A DNA stretch of 64,000 nucleotides from Armigeres subalbatus (taxonomy: Eukaryota; Arthropoda; Insecta; Diptera; Culicidae): the NCBI RefSeq assembly GCF_024139115.2, contig NC_085140.1, positions 18,747,357 through 18,811,356 of the forward strand. The letters are read 5' to 3'. Shown in pieces: positions 35,050 to 45,992 of this stretch (the stretch's first letter is position 1; the number at the start of each line of letters is the position of its first letter). The translations under genes and the position numbers were made by a program. Below the pieces are notes generated by a model that was given only the letters and a program-made list of their open reading frames with translations, was not told where the DNA came from and did no database searches.

Positions 35050-38000
35050 CATCTATTATTGATGAATAGAGATCCTGAGTTACAGTATGTGACTCCCCCA
35101 TTCTGGCGAGACTAGCTTTATGAAGCCAACCACGTCCTTGGGGGATAAGATCCATATGTCAGCAGGCCCTAAAAAGGGCTTGCTGAGAACTTTGAACCTA
35201 CGTTGGGTGAGTGCACTGCAATAGCAGAGGATGTGTTCTGATGTTTCTCTCTCCTCGTCACAGAAGCGGCAATTTGAGGTTTGGATTGCTCCGATCTTTT
35301 GTAGATGGTATCTGCAGGGCAGTGTCCAGTTATTAGACCGGTGTAGATGTTGAGATCCCTTTGTTGAGACCTAATAGTTGTTGGGTTTTCTTGGGGTTAA
35401 TCGTTACGAGCCTTTTGGATTGGCTCGTATGGGGAAGTGCATTCCAGTTTGATGTGATTTGACTGACCATATATTTGTTCAGTTCCATTTTTACAGAGCA
35501 GTCTGAGATCCCGCAGAAGGGCTCAGGGCCAATGAACCTTTCATTAGATCCATTCCTGGCTAGCTCATCAGCAATCTCGTTTCCCTCTAGACCCGTATGT
35601 CCTGGGATCCAATATAGGTAGACTCGATTGCGTATGGATAAGTTTTTCAAAGCCAGAATGCATTCCCACACTAGCTTTGAGTTACAAGTGTAGTTATTAA
35701 GCGACTTAAGTGTTGCTTGGCTGTCAGAGAAAATACATATTTTTGCAAATCTATACTTTCTCCTCAGGCATAATAACACGCATTCTAATATTGCATATAT
35801 TTCCGCCTGAAATATCAGGGCCACTGTCCTAAGTGGACAGAAATTTTGTTGTAGGGCCATAGATTCCGGATCCTGTCAGATTATTCATTTTCGAACCATC
35901 TGTGAAGAAATTTATAGAGCCTGTTGGAACGCTGGGTCCACCTCCTTCCCACTCCTGGCGGGAAGGAATGAACACATCGTAAGGTAAGTCATAATTGACT
36001 ACCGTTTCCATCCAGTCACTACAAATTCCTATTGCGGGATTTATGGCAAATTCATTTAATATGCTGAGGTGACCTGTAAGGTCTCCCGACAGCAGTGTTT
36101 TTGTTCTCTTTAACCTTAGAGCACTTTTTTCCGCTTCCAGCTTTATGAATTGATCTAACCGGGGCAGGTGAAGCATTGCGTCTAGGGCCAAAGTGGGTGT
36201 ACTACGAACTGCACCAGTGATGGCTATGCAAGCGGTGCGTTGGATTTTGTTGAGCTTAGCCCTTGCAGCAGCCTCATTAGTTTTAGGCCACCAGACAAGG
36301 GAAGCGTAAGTTGTCCTGGGACGGACAATGGTTTTATATATCCACATGATCATACTTGGTTTTAGGCCCCATCTTTTACCAAGGGTTTTTGAACATACCC
36401 AAAGTGTATTGAGACCTTTCTGCACAACTGATTGGAGATGAGAGTTCCAATTAAGCTTTGCGTCGAGTATGACACCTAGATATTTTACTTCACTTGAATA
36501 AACTAATTGTGTTTGATTCAAGAAAAGGGGTTTCAGTTGTACCTTTCTCCGTTTGGTGAAAGGGATAATGCAAGTTTTTGTAGGATTTATGCCTAGTTGA
36601 TACTTTTGACACCAGGAAAAGTGTGAATTAGGGCAGATTGCTTTTTTTCCACGATAACACTTTCGAATTTGCCTCGTACAATAATGACAACGTCATCAGC
36701 ATATCCAACCACTTCGAAGCCTCTTCTCTCTAAGCTGTCTAGAAGCTCATCCACCACCAGTGACCACAACAAAGGAGAAAGCACTCCGCCTTGCGGACAC
36801 CCCCTTGTTGCTTTAACAGTGATGTATGAACCGCTAAGCTCAGAGGAGATTTTCCGATTAGCTAGCATAGCATGTACCCAGGTAACAATGCATGGGTCGA
36901 ATTTTCTCCTCAACATTGCTGACCCTATAGACAAATAAGAAGCGTTATCGAATGCGCCCTCAATATCAAGAAATGCTACAAGAGCAATTTCTTTTGCATT
37001 AAGTGTTTTTTCGATTTTTGAACTACCGTATGTAGTGCCGAGATCGTAGATTTTCCACTTTGATAAGCGAATTGGTTTTTGACAAAGGCATTGCTTTCAT
37101 AAATTTGTGATTTATGTACTCGCATAGTACCTTTTCCATAATTTTGAGCATTACAGAGGATAAACTTATCGGCCTGAATGCTTTGGGGTTGGTTTTATCT
37201 CTCTTGCCTGCCTTCGGAATGAAGACAGCCCGGATTTGACGCCAATCGTTAGGTATGTGCCCCAAAATCAGACTCGCCTTAAAAATCTCAACCAAGGGTG
37301 GAACCAGTGTTTCTCCTCTTTTTGGATCAACGCTGGAAATGTTCCATCCATGCCAGGAGACTTAATGGCTCGAAAGATCTCACAGCCCTCTCAACCCTGG
37401 CCTGAGTGAAAGCTTCCTTTGCAACCTTTATTGCGTCTTTTAGACCCAGAAACACATGATTGGATCTCTTGTGGATCTGAGACAACAATTCCAGTGCCTT
37501 GGTCGCCGATGCTCGACTCAGGGATTGAATCAGGAAGTGGATCTTTAACAATTCGCTCAGTGTATCGCTAGGCTCTACAGTGAGCGAACCATCCGTCTTT
37601 CGGAGGCTACCCACACCATTGGAGTGGTCTTTTGAAAGAGTTTTTGGAGTCTGGCCACTACGGGTGTATTCTCTATGCTTTCACACATTAGAATCCACGA
37701 TTTCCGTTTGGCTGACCTTATTTCTTTGTTGTAGTTCGTCAGGGCCTTTCTGTATAGGCTCCAATCGCCGGTTCGCTTAGCACGATTGAACTCCCTACGC
37801 GCAGTTTTCCTAAGCTTCTCAAGAGTTTTATTCCACCATGGAACGTCTCTACTCGAACTAGTTGATTTAGTTGGACAGCTCTCTTGGTAGGCGTTAAGGA
37901 TTTTGTTTTTAATGGATTTGGACGCATCTTCCAATTGTGTTATGGACTTGATGTGACTTTCTATGATGTACTCTTCGGATCGTAGGATAGCTGAGTAGGA

Positions 38001-38290
38001 TTCCCAATCAGTTTTCTTAGGATCTTTAAACGTTTTTCCATCGTTAGACCCCTTCCCATTCGAAGATGATGTGTTTATGGTCTGACATTGATATTTCTTC
38101 AGAAACATGCCAGTTTTTTATTTTATCAGAGATAGACCGACTACATAGAGTCAAGTCCAAAACTTCCTGACGAATGGAGTTTTCAAACGTGGGCTTGTCA
38201 CCAACATTACAAATGTCAATGTTCTTGGAAGAGAGAAACTGTAACAGGTACTCACCTCTGGTGTTTATATTGGTACTTCCAGTTTATATT
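35050..38290 (-). pseudogene. LOA-clade (Lian-type) non-LTR retrotransposon, 5'-truncated, broken ORF2
   Basis: Minus strand. The 5' end (about 38290-38050) encodes the endonuclease C terminus, with QEVLDLTLCS and catalytic SDHKHIIFEW. The linker follows (38108-37575), then RT with motif A FLDIEGAFDN (about 36985), motif B RGCPQGGVLSPLLW and motif C GYADDVVI (about 36700). A ribonuclease H domain keeps all four acidic positions: FTDGSK, AEIYAI, FSDSQA and GNEIADELA. A C-terminal CRFCDEERETSEHILCYC zinc-knuckle-like motif lies near 35250. Several frameshifts or stops (near 37570, 37320, 37020, 36600, 35850 and 35340) break the ORF. RNase H within ORF2 and CPQGGVLSPLLW are LOA traits, and Lian of Aedes is the obvious relative. 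Confidence 0.87.
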
Positions 38291-38553
38291 GGAAACCTAA
38301 GTCCTAACATCTGATGAAGCTCCGGTAATGACGGGAGTCAACTTTACCTACGCGAGGAAACTCAACCACCACTAATTCCAAATTATGTTGACGAAAATGA
38401 AAGCAGAATACAGAAATTCATTGTGCTAGTTCGTTGTCTAACTAACTAACGTTGGTTGCTTGAGAGAGAGAAAGGAAATCACACTATTTTTACAAAGATA
38501 AAGCAAAACCAATGCCCATGCTGCATGATCCTGAATGGGTGAAAGCCTTATAG
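38291..38553. other. Non-coding spacer
   Basis: No feature beyond flanking DNA between the LOA truncation and the next element. Confidence 0.3.
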
Positions 38554-40302
38554 TAGGGGAAACTGGACACACGTGATCCCTGGGGACACATGATCCCCCC
38601 CTGTTTTCTCGAAACCTAATAAAATTTTTATACCACTGATTTGTGTAAAAAGATCCGTTAAACAAATAATTGAATCTGAGTTACATTTGATGTTAGTTCC
38701 TTTATGTATATGGGTTTTAGAAAGGTTTTAATATTTTAGCGTTCTCAATTCTTTTTTTCTGCAAAGGTAGAAAGTTTAATAACTTTGAATATATCCAACC
38801 AAAACGTGTCAAATTTTTACTGGACGCAGTTTTATTATTGCAGAATTGAATAAGCTTATTAAATTGATTATTGCTCATTTCAAATTGAGTGGATAAATAG
38901 ACCAAGATAAATACTCAACATGGACACACTTGATCCCCCACAGTATGGACACACTTGATCCCGATATTGCCTACATTAAGGCGTTTGTTGTATTCCATTG
39001 CATTTGTATATTATTGTATTACATGCAACTTATTGATCTGTTATGATTCGTTTCCGTTATTAAAAGTTAAAATAGATTTATTTAGGTACTTCCTACAATT
39101 TTATTATTCAAGCACACGCGTATTTTGAATTTGCCAATAGCCTTATCTCATTACCTAGAACAAAGTTTAGTTAAACATGCTTTGATTAGTTTTATTAAAT
39201 GCGAGTAAATTAAATAGCATAATATTCAATCTAAAATTAACTGAAGTTTTGAAAACACTTAAGAAATAACCGGGTGTAAAATCAGTACTGTTAGATCTAC
39301 TGTTCAATAGTACTTTCTTTTATAAATGGGTTAAGTTTATTTAGAAATACTATTTTCATCGTATTTTATCGCAAGTCTTCCTGTTTGTCTTCTTTTAAAA
39401 CGTTTTAACAATAGGTTAATCCTATCGCTATTCAGTATTTTAAAAGAAATCGCATTCATGTATTAATAATATACACGTAAATACAATGCTTCAAGCATGA
39501 GTGACAGTACCACATTGATTTATGGAATCACCAGCCTGGTAGGATCACGATCGTGGTATTGGTAGTAGGCTGGCGACCGCGATGCATCAAAGACATTTTT
39601 GGTTTATTTCGAAATAGGCACACTGGGATATGTTTTTAAGTGCGGGAAAGGTTTTTAAGCGCGGCTAATTTTTAAAATTATAAACAGTATAATTAGATTT
39701 AAAAACAAAAAAGATATATTTAATATTTATGTATCGTTCAACCAGTTTTGGTATCATAACTGTATCAGCCACACAGAGATTCTCTTGGAAACATCATTGT
39801 TGTCGTAATACGACCCCTGCCTTTCAGTGGCGTGGATTGATTGCATAAATAATCATCAGCATGTCAACTATGTTGGAAATTGTCACTGTTACTCTATTGG
39901 AGAACCAAAATACTTGCCTTACTTAACACCAACAATATTTTTATTTTTCGCCATACTGTTTTTACGTTAAACTATAAATAGTTTTTAGGATTTGAAAACA
40001 AACCAATTTGGTCTTTTATCAGGCTTGAAAGAGCCTAAATATGTTCAGCTCATAAAGGGATCATTTCCCCCCGATATGGGGATCAAGTCTCCCGCAAGTT
40101 TTGAAAATGCCAAATTTTCTTTCTTTTAGAAAAATCAATTTTTCGATAACTTTCATGAAAAAATAATTTCTTCCGATGATGTTTTTGAATAACTAATTAA
40201 ATTGTTCATCAAGTCCATCTTAAATCGTATAAATATAAGCATTTTACATCGAGAAACATCCGAAATAAAAAGTGGGGATCATGTGTGTCCAGTTTCCCCT
40301 AC
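38554..40302. mobile_element. TA-flanked TIR element, 1.75 kb, with subterminal repeats
   Basis: Ends TAGGGGAAACTGGACACAC and the complement GTGTGTCCAGTTTCCCCTA, with TA at each tip as in Tc1/mariner-type insertions. The word GGACACAYNTGATCCC recurs at about 38565, 38576, 38930 and 38944, and in complement at about 40063, 40078 and 40274. No transposase frame is visible, so it is non-autonomous. Confidence 0.75.
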
Positions 40303-40529
40303 TTGAAAATAAAGCTGCCACGTCGAACTTTTATTATCCAACATGCAAACTATTGAAACAATTTGGGAAAAATGATTGTCGAAAACTGGTACATTTCTCT
40401 AATTTGGTAGAAAACAGTTCATGCAAATCTGTTAAATATGCTTTTAAACTTGAAGCCTTTCGACAGAAGTTTTCGATCTTATTCGCTAATTTTTTAGAAC
40501 ACAGTTCCTCAACACCGTTTACTGATGTA
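40303..40529. other. Non-coding spacer
   Basis: A+T-rich, with no feature supported. Confidence 0.3.
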
Positions 40530-41034
40530 TAGGGTAATTGATCCGATAGTCGTGGGTGTTCCTATAGTTGCGGTAGTGTTGTTTTTAGAAAAACTATGAA
40601 TTTAACGCAGCAACCCATATAGTCAATCAAAGTGTAGTCCTGTCATTGAATGATATAACGGAAAACAGTTTGGATTCCCCTCAAAATCGGTAAATTATCA
40701 CTAAAATATAGTATCTTTTTTCGTCTTTGCACAAATAGTTGCGGTAGTGTTCCCATAGTTGCGAGTCCCATAAGAAAACAATGGGATTCGCAACTATAGG
40801 AACACGAAGTGAAAAAATATCGCAACTATTGGAACACTGCACCAATAATTGGAAGTATCAGTTTAGGCAACAACGATGGATGCTGCTACAACTGAGAAAC
40901 TTATTTTTGAAGCATAATTAGTGACTATTCGTTTTGCATACTTGAGGTAGGTGAAATGGAGTATATGCTTGGTGTAAACCAACAAATAGTGGTGGATCGT
41001 GCTTAGTTCCTCCACTATTGGGTCTTTTACCCTA
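40530..41034. mobile_element. MITE with TAGGGTAA ends
   Basis: TAGGGTAATTGATCC at the left and TTTTACCCTA at the right (505 bp). The internal word TAGTTGCGGTAGTGTTCC is repeated at about 40565 and 40738 and inverted near 40790-40830. No coding capacity. Confidence 0.6.
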
Positions 41035-41349
41035 TAATGTGCAGTGTTTCAAATGGAGGTAATTGACCTCCAATTCAACAACGAGCTGAAATCTAAATTT
41101 CAGAAAGACACATCTTTTGTTAGATATTTTTTTCCTTCAGAAGTACATATCGGTGTGAGCAACTCTTATCAAGAATAAAATCAGTAAAAAGAAATTGTTG
41201 ATCTTCATTATCTGCTTGCAAAATTCGACCACCGATTGTGAAATCAACATGCGGCGAGAATTGGAAAAAAAGGCCAACAATTCCATGTCCTGTTACGTAA
41301 AAAGAAAATAAGCATACACAAAAAAATTGTTAAAAAGCAATAATATCGT
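41035..41349. other. Non-coding
   Basis: Nothing recognised. Confidence 0.3.
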
Positions 41350-41459
41350 CATAAGACGAGTTTGTACAATCCCATTGAATTCAACTACTTAATTGTATCT
41401 TGACAGATACGTATTTCGACCTCAACAGTAAGGCCGTCTTCAGTGTCTTATACTTGACT
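41350..41459 (-). repeat. Repeat family with hammerhead-like motif, copy B
   Basis: Reverse-orientation copy of the right two-thirds of 32527-32712. The hammerhead-like block is at 41402-41447 (minus strand) and matches copy A base for base, including the extra C after the core box. Confidence 0.6.
41402..41447 (-). ncRNA. Hammerhead-like RNA motif, copy B
   Basis: The same pairing as at 32608-32653: GACA/TGTC, CTGAAGA, GGCCTT/GAGGTC, GAAA and palindromic ATACGTAT. The conserved non-canonical C suggests a family feature rather than a chance mutation. Confidence 0.35.
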
Positions 41460-41770
41460 TAAAAATGGAGGATAAGTGCCTTAAAAATGAGTAACATTGT
41501 TTAACGCGATTTTTAAGATAAAAATTGTATTTTGGTCATACATTCTTATCCCATAGTCCGATCTGGCTAATTCTCAATAGAAAACAATAAGACAGGATTC
41601 CGAAAGCAACTTGCTGCGAGCAAATCGGTTAAGGATAAGTGTTTAAAAATGAGTGACATTTTTTACGCGATTTTTACGATGAAAATTGTATTTTTGCTAT
41701 AACTTCCGAGCCCGAAGTCCGATCTGGCCATTTCTGATCATTTCGGTTAACAAAATAATTAGTTTTTTAT
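41460..41770. repeat. Imperfect tandem duplication, about 165-bp spacing
   Basis: GATAAGTG...TTAAAAATGAGT...ACGCGATTTTTA occurs at about 41470 and again at about 41635. Each copy is followed by AAAATTGTATTTT and GTCCGATCTGGC. Confidence 0.6.
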
Positions 41771-42691
41771 GAAGAGTTCAGGTTTTAAATATGTTTCAGT
41801 TATAATGGCAATCAGTGGCGCCAGGAGTGGGTAGGACAAGTAGGACATGTTCTACGCACGAATTTTCCTGGGTGGGACAGTCAAGGCATTGTCCTACCCA
41901 TGATTCTGATGAGAACATATCATTTAAGTAATTATTTTAGTTGCAACACTGTCTGGTAGGTCTGATTACTAGTTCTACAAAAATATAATCAAATTTTTGG
42001 GAGTTTAACGCTTTATTCGATGAAATGGATTTGTAGAAACCTGAAAGGATTAATCTAGGACATCACAAATCTAGTCCGCAAGGGGTTCTGGTTCTGTTAG
42101 CCAAAGGATTAATTGACGATCATTAGATTTCCTGGAAGTGGATCCATAGAGGTTTCTAAAAGTTTCTGAGGTAGAAAGGACAACATTTCAATTGAACAAA
42201 ATTTAAAAATCTCCGATTTTATATACATGATATTTACAACAATAATTTTAGAAATATATTTCTAGAGAAATATGTAGCTTCACAGAGTCTCTCCTGTTTT
42301 ATTACACGGACAGTTCTGTAACCAATAAACCAAGAATGTGCACGCGTTATCGTGTTTAATACGCATTGAGAGCGCGTTTGAGTAAAAATTGAGGGGTGTA
42401 AGTGACATTTTGGTCAAATTTGAGTTGACTACAGCAAAAAATGCTTTGGTTTTAGAGCTTTGCGGCAATATGTTGATATAGTTTGTACGTTGTTTGTAAA
42501 AAATGTGAAAATTCACAAAAAAAAGTGTTTTTTTGAAGTTCTATACAAATTGTATGAAACAAAAAAATATAGAAAAACTTTGCACCCATTTTTCTCAAAA
42601 CTAAGTTTTTGTCACTTACACCCTTTGCGTTTGACCCCCTCAATTGTTTTCGTTTCTATGTCTTAAAGTAGCATCGTAAAATGAAATATTC
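41771..42691. other. Non-coding, possible decayed hAT end
   Basis: CAGTGGCGCCAGGAGTGGGT at about 41816 with GTGGGTAGGACAA is partly mirrored by TTGTCCTACCCAC at about 43107-43119. This may be a relic element of about 1.3 kb. Frames at 42280-42666 are unrecognised. Confidence 0.3.
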
Positions 42692-42922
42692 CTCGGGTAC
42701 TTATACAAAAGGACGTATATGACTTTGTAAACAAAAATTCAAACGTCGATTTGTCCAATCTGATGGCACTCCCATGCAAACCATCACCACAAGCAGGTAG
42801 GGGAAGCCTTCGGCTACCTATTGGTGGTGTTGGTTTGCGTGAGAGTGCCGTCAGATTGGACAAATCGACGTTTGAATCTTTGTTTACAAAATCACATACG
42901 TCCTTTTGAATAAGTACCCGAG
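42692..42922. mobile_element. 231-bp fold-back MITE
   Basis: Arms of about 85 bp begin CTCGGGTACTTAT and pair almost completely (GACGTATATGACTTTGTAAA and so on). The apex holds a second small hairpin around AAGCCTTCGGCT. No coding capacity. Confidence 0.85.
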
Positions 42923-43114
42923 ATTTAGTCGCTTTCCAAGGCTTGAACATTACCATCCCTCTTGTAGCAAAGATTGATGAATTAATTTTTCTCACCATCG
43001 TACATTGACCATTAACCAGATTTGTTATATTTAGAATTGTTTATATGTAAAATGGGCATCGATTCCTCAATACCAGGACTATCATCCAAATCAGCATTTC
43101 GCCTGTTTGTCCTA

Positions 43115-44760
43115 CCCACGGCCATAAACGTGGATGGCAATGTACACATTATGAACTGATCGGAAGTTGAATAATTCATCTTCCTTACCCTTTAAAGGGC
43201 GGGCGTTCCAATTTGTTTTTTTTAAAGAATTATTTGGATCCATTGAAACGAAGTCTAATAACATTTTTTTGAGTAAATTTGATACCAACCTGAACAGCTT
43301 CAGTTTTGGTATTTGCTTTGAAATTTGCATTTAGAAAATCAAAGTCGGAAGCAGACATGCTACCTGAGCCGTCAGAACGAACGTTATTTTCCGTTGAAGA
43401 ACGGGGATGAAAATCATTCATCGTCGGTAAATTTTCAGAAATGAAATTTTGCCTGCCTGTAGCGATGCTTGCATAGGTGGGCGTGTTTGACAAATTAGAA
43501 TTCGACGAATTGTTCGTTACCCTGTGAGAGGTAGGAGCAAAAATGTTGTTGTTTACCCGGCGAATCTGGGATCCTATTAGAAATTCCCTTCATCAGTTTT
43601 ACACTGGAATTTTAAACTTTTTTGCGTGAAGGGCATTCCCAGAAATTTGATTTATGATTGCCCCCACAATCAGCACATTTAAATTTATTGGAATCTTCAC
43701 TTACAGGACAGGCGTCCTTGCCGTGAGAGGTTCCACCACAAATCATGTAGTTAGCATCCAAGTGGCAATGTTTAGTTCCGTGACTCCACCTTTGGCACTT
43801 ACGGCACTTAGTGGGGTTTTGGAAATTTCCTCCAGGCCTGCGGAATTGTTCCCAAGTAACACAGACATGGGACATAATACAGGCCTTTTCCAAACTTTTC
43901 ATATTATTTAGTTTACTTTTGTTAAAGTGAACTAAATAATAATTTTGAGAAATACTCCTCTGGGAAGTACCAGAGCGATTACTTGGACTGGTGAAAATCC
44001 AAGTTATTGAGACATTTTAATCTCATCCAGTGATTTATCAACACTGGAGAGACCTTTCAAGACGACTTTGAACAATCGCTCAGTTTTGTCGTTGTATGTG
44101 AAAAATGTATGCCGCTTCTCAGTTAAATACTGAAGAAGACGTTTGCGTTCGTCAAAGGATCCCGGCAAAACGTGGCAGCCACGCTTCCTGGCAATCTTAA
44201 ATGAAACCTTTATCCCCTGGAGGTTATTTAAAATCTCATTCCTGAAGCCAGAAAACTCGGCAACAGATACCACAATTGGCGGAATCCTTTTCTTTTTCAC
44301 ATGGATCGAATCAGGAGTTATAGTTAGTTAGATAGATAGTTAGAAGGAATATTTGAATTCTCCAGCTTCCTTCTATTTTTCCGCCCTTTAGCAGGACGAT
44401 CTTGAAACCTTGTTTCTTAGAAGGAAGTTGAGAATTCAGAGACTCAGGAAGCTCTTGTTTTTTATTAATGATCATTACTGAGCGTGGAGACGTGACCTTC
44501 TAAGAGGTTTTTTTTTCCAGAACGGTGTCCTTGCAGGATTACCAACGCTTGTCGGAATTTTACTCCACAAACGGGTCTAACGTAAAACGAAGGCACGGGT
44601 CCAAGCAAAGATCGTAACGGGATCAGTAGGTACAAATGGCGCTGAGAAGCACTGTTGAAATTAAATAGCTACGGGTAGTATTAAAAAACATCCTTCAGCA
44701 AAGAGAGAAAAAATCCGCACAGCACGACTGGTCTGACTGAGTGAGGCGGCTGTTTCTCTG
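43115..44760 (-). pseudogene. Jockey-clade (Juan-type) element: ORF1 and start of ORF2
   Basis: Minus strand. ORF1, the nucleic-acid-binding gag-like protein, starts about 44474 with MIINKKQELPESLNSQLPSK. After frameshifts it gives VSVAEFSGFRNEILNNL (44300-44004) and three zinc-knuckle positions (43902-43612). The first, CRKCQRWSHGTKHC, is a complete CX2CX4HX4C. The second (MICGGTSHGKDAC) has lost its leading Cys. The third (CADCGGNHKSNFWEC) has altered spacing. A Pro/Ser-rich tail lies at 43493-43230. ORF2 then begins (NWNARPLKGKEDELFNF, about 43215-43115), the start of the endonuclease, and stops abruptly at 43115. An upstream UTR reaches about 44760. Truncation at the 3' side is unusual for a LINE and implies a later deletion. 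Confidence 0.75.
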
Positions 44761-44841
44761 TTATGGTACTTAGAAACAAATAATTCACGTTATACGGAAT
44801 TTAAATAAGCTTTTCTAGTAATAAACTGATTGAAATACCTT

Positions 44842-45085
44842 TCATAAGACGAGTTTAGTACTATTCCATTTAGCCCCACCACGTTGTAATTTTCCCAGAT
44901 ACGTATTTCGACCTCAATTGTAAGGTAGTATCCAATATATCGTACTTGAAAAGAGTTATGCCAAGTAAAAATACGTATATGTAAAAGTTACATCGTGTTG
45001 GAGTTAAATAAAATAGTACTAAACTCGTCTTGTGTTAGGTGACAGGTGAAGACGTTCCACTAAAAAAGCCTAATAATTTTCCGCA
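44842..45085. repeat. Decayed fold-back copy of the hammerhead-bearing family
   Basis: CATAAGACGAGTTTAGTACTATTCC at 44844 and its complement AATAGTACTAAACTCGTCTT at 45011 form inverted ends. GAGGTCGAAATACGTATCTG persists on the minus strand (about 44896-44915). The CTGAAGA box is lost. Confidence 0.55.
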
Positions 45086-45548
45086 ATTATCAAACAAGGA
45101 AAACTAAATCATTCATATCCAGGGAATCAATTTTTCTGAAATGCGCTTGCGAAACAAGCGACAAAAGAGAACCAACGACAAAGCTTTGTTTTTATCAGAG
45201 ATAATAATGACAAAGATCCGAAAATTTTTGTCAGCAACAAAAAAGAAGACAATCTTGTTGCTAACTTTTCATCCCGTTATTTTGCATTATTTCTAGAGCG
45301 AATTTCGGTTTTTTGCTATCATAGTTTCTGTTTTTATGGAAATATTCGAGAATCGAACAATGATTACAATATTAGCATCGTATTCTCGGAAATATCAGAG
45401 CATGCAAGGCAAATAATTCTTGTCATATTGTGTTCGGGTTCTGATAAAGGTTTGTCGCTAGGTGCGTTTGTCTGTAACAAACTCTGTTGACGACAAAGGG
45501 TATATTGTTAGGCGTTGCTCGAATATTGATTCCCTGTTCATATCCAAA
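45086..45548. other. Non-coding
   Basis: No feature supported. Confidence 0.3.
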
Positions 45549-45566
45549 AATCAAGGGTCAATTAAA

Positions 45567-45972
45567 TTAGCATTAGCATTAGCATTAGCATTAGCATTGA
45601 GCAATTCGCAGTATTCGCACAAATTAGCCAAGACTATTGTATGAGAGTAGCATTATTTTCATACGTTACCTCAGATATTGATTTGGGACTAATCACTATC
45701 TCTTAGATGGAAGCATTGCACTATCCAATAGTCGAGATCTGTCCTGGCCACGTCCTTGCGAATGCTGAGGAAGGGGAAGGATGATTAGTTGGACAACTAC
45801 TTGAGAAAGATGCAGAGAACTCTACGCCCTCTCATAGGTGCCACGGGAGGTTTTGGGATTGTGTGGAAGGTTATATATAACAGTGGGAATCGTTTTGGTA
45901 GAACGTGAAACACAGAAAGAACTAAGATAGAAATACAAAGTAGGAAATGGACGAGCCTGGAATTGAACCCAA
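45567..45972 (-). mobile_element. tRNA-related SINE with (GCTAAT)n tail and long TSD
   Basis: On the minus strand it begins TGGGTTCAATTCCAGGCTCG, containing a B box (GGTTCAATTCC) but no A box, so it is 5'-truncated. It ends in a (GCTAAT)n tail, seen as ATTAGC repeats at 45567-45598. About 18 bp (ATCAAGGGTCAATT then AATT) is duplicated at 45549-45566 and 45973-45990. It is distinct from the Feilai-type copies. Confidence 0.75.
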
Positions 45973-45992
45973 TCAAGGGTCAATTTAATTCG

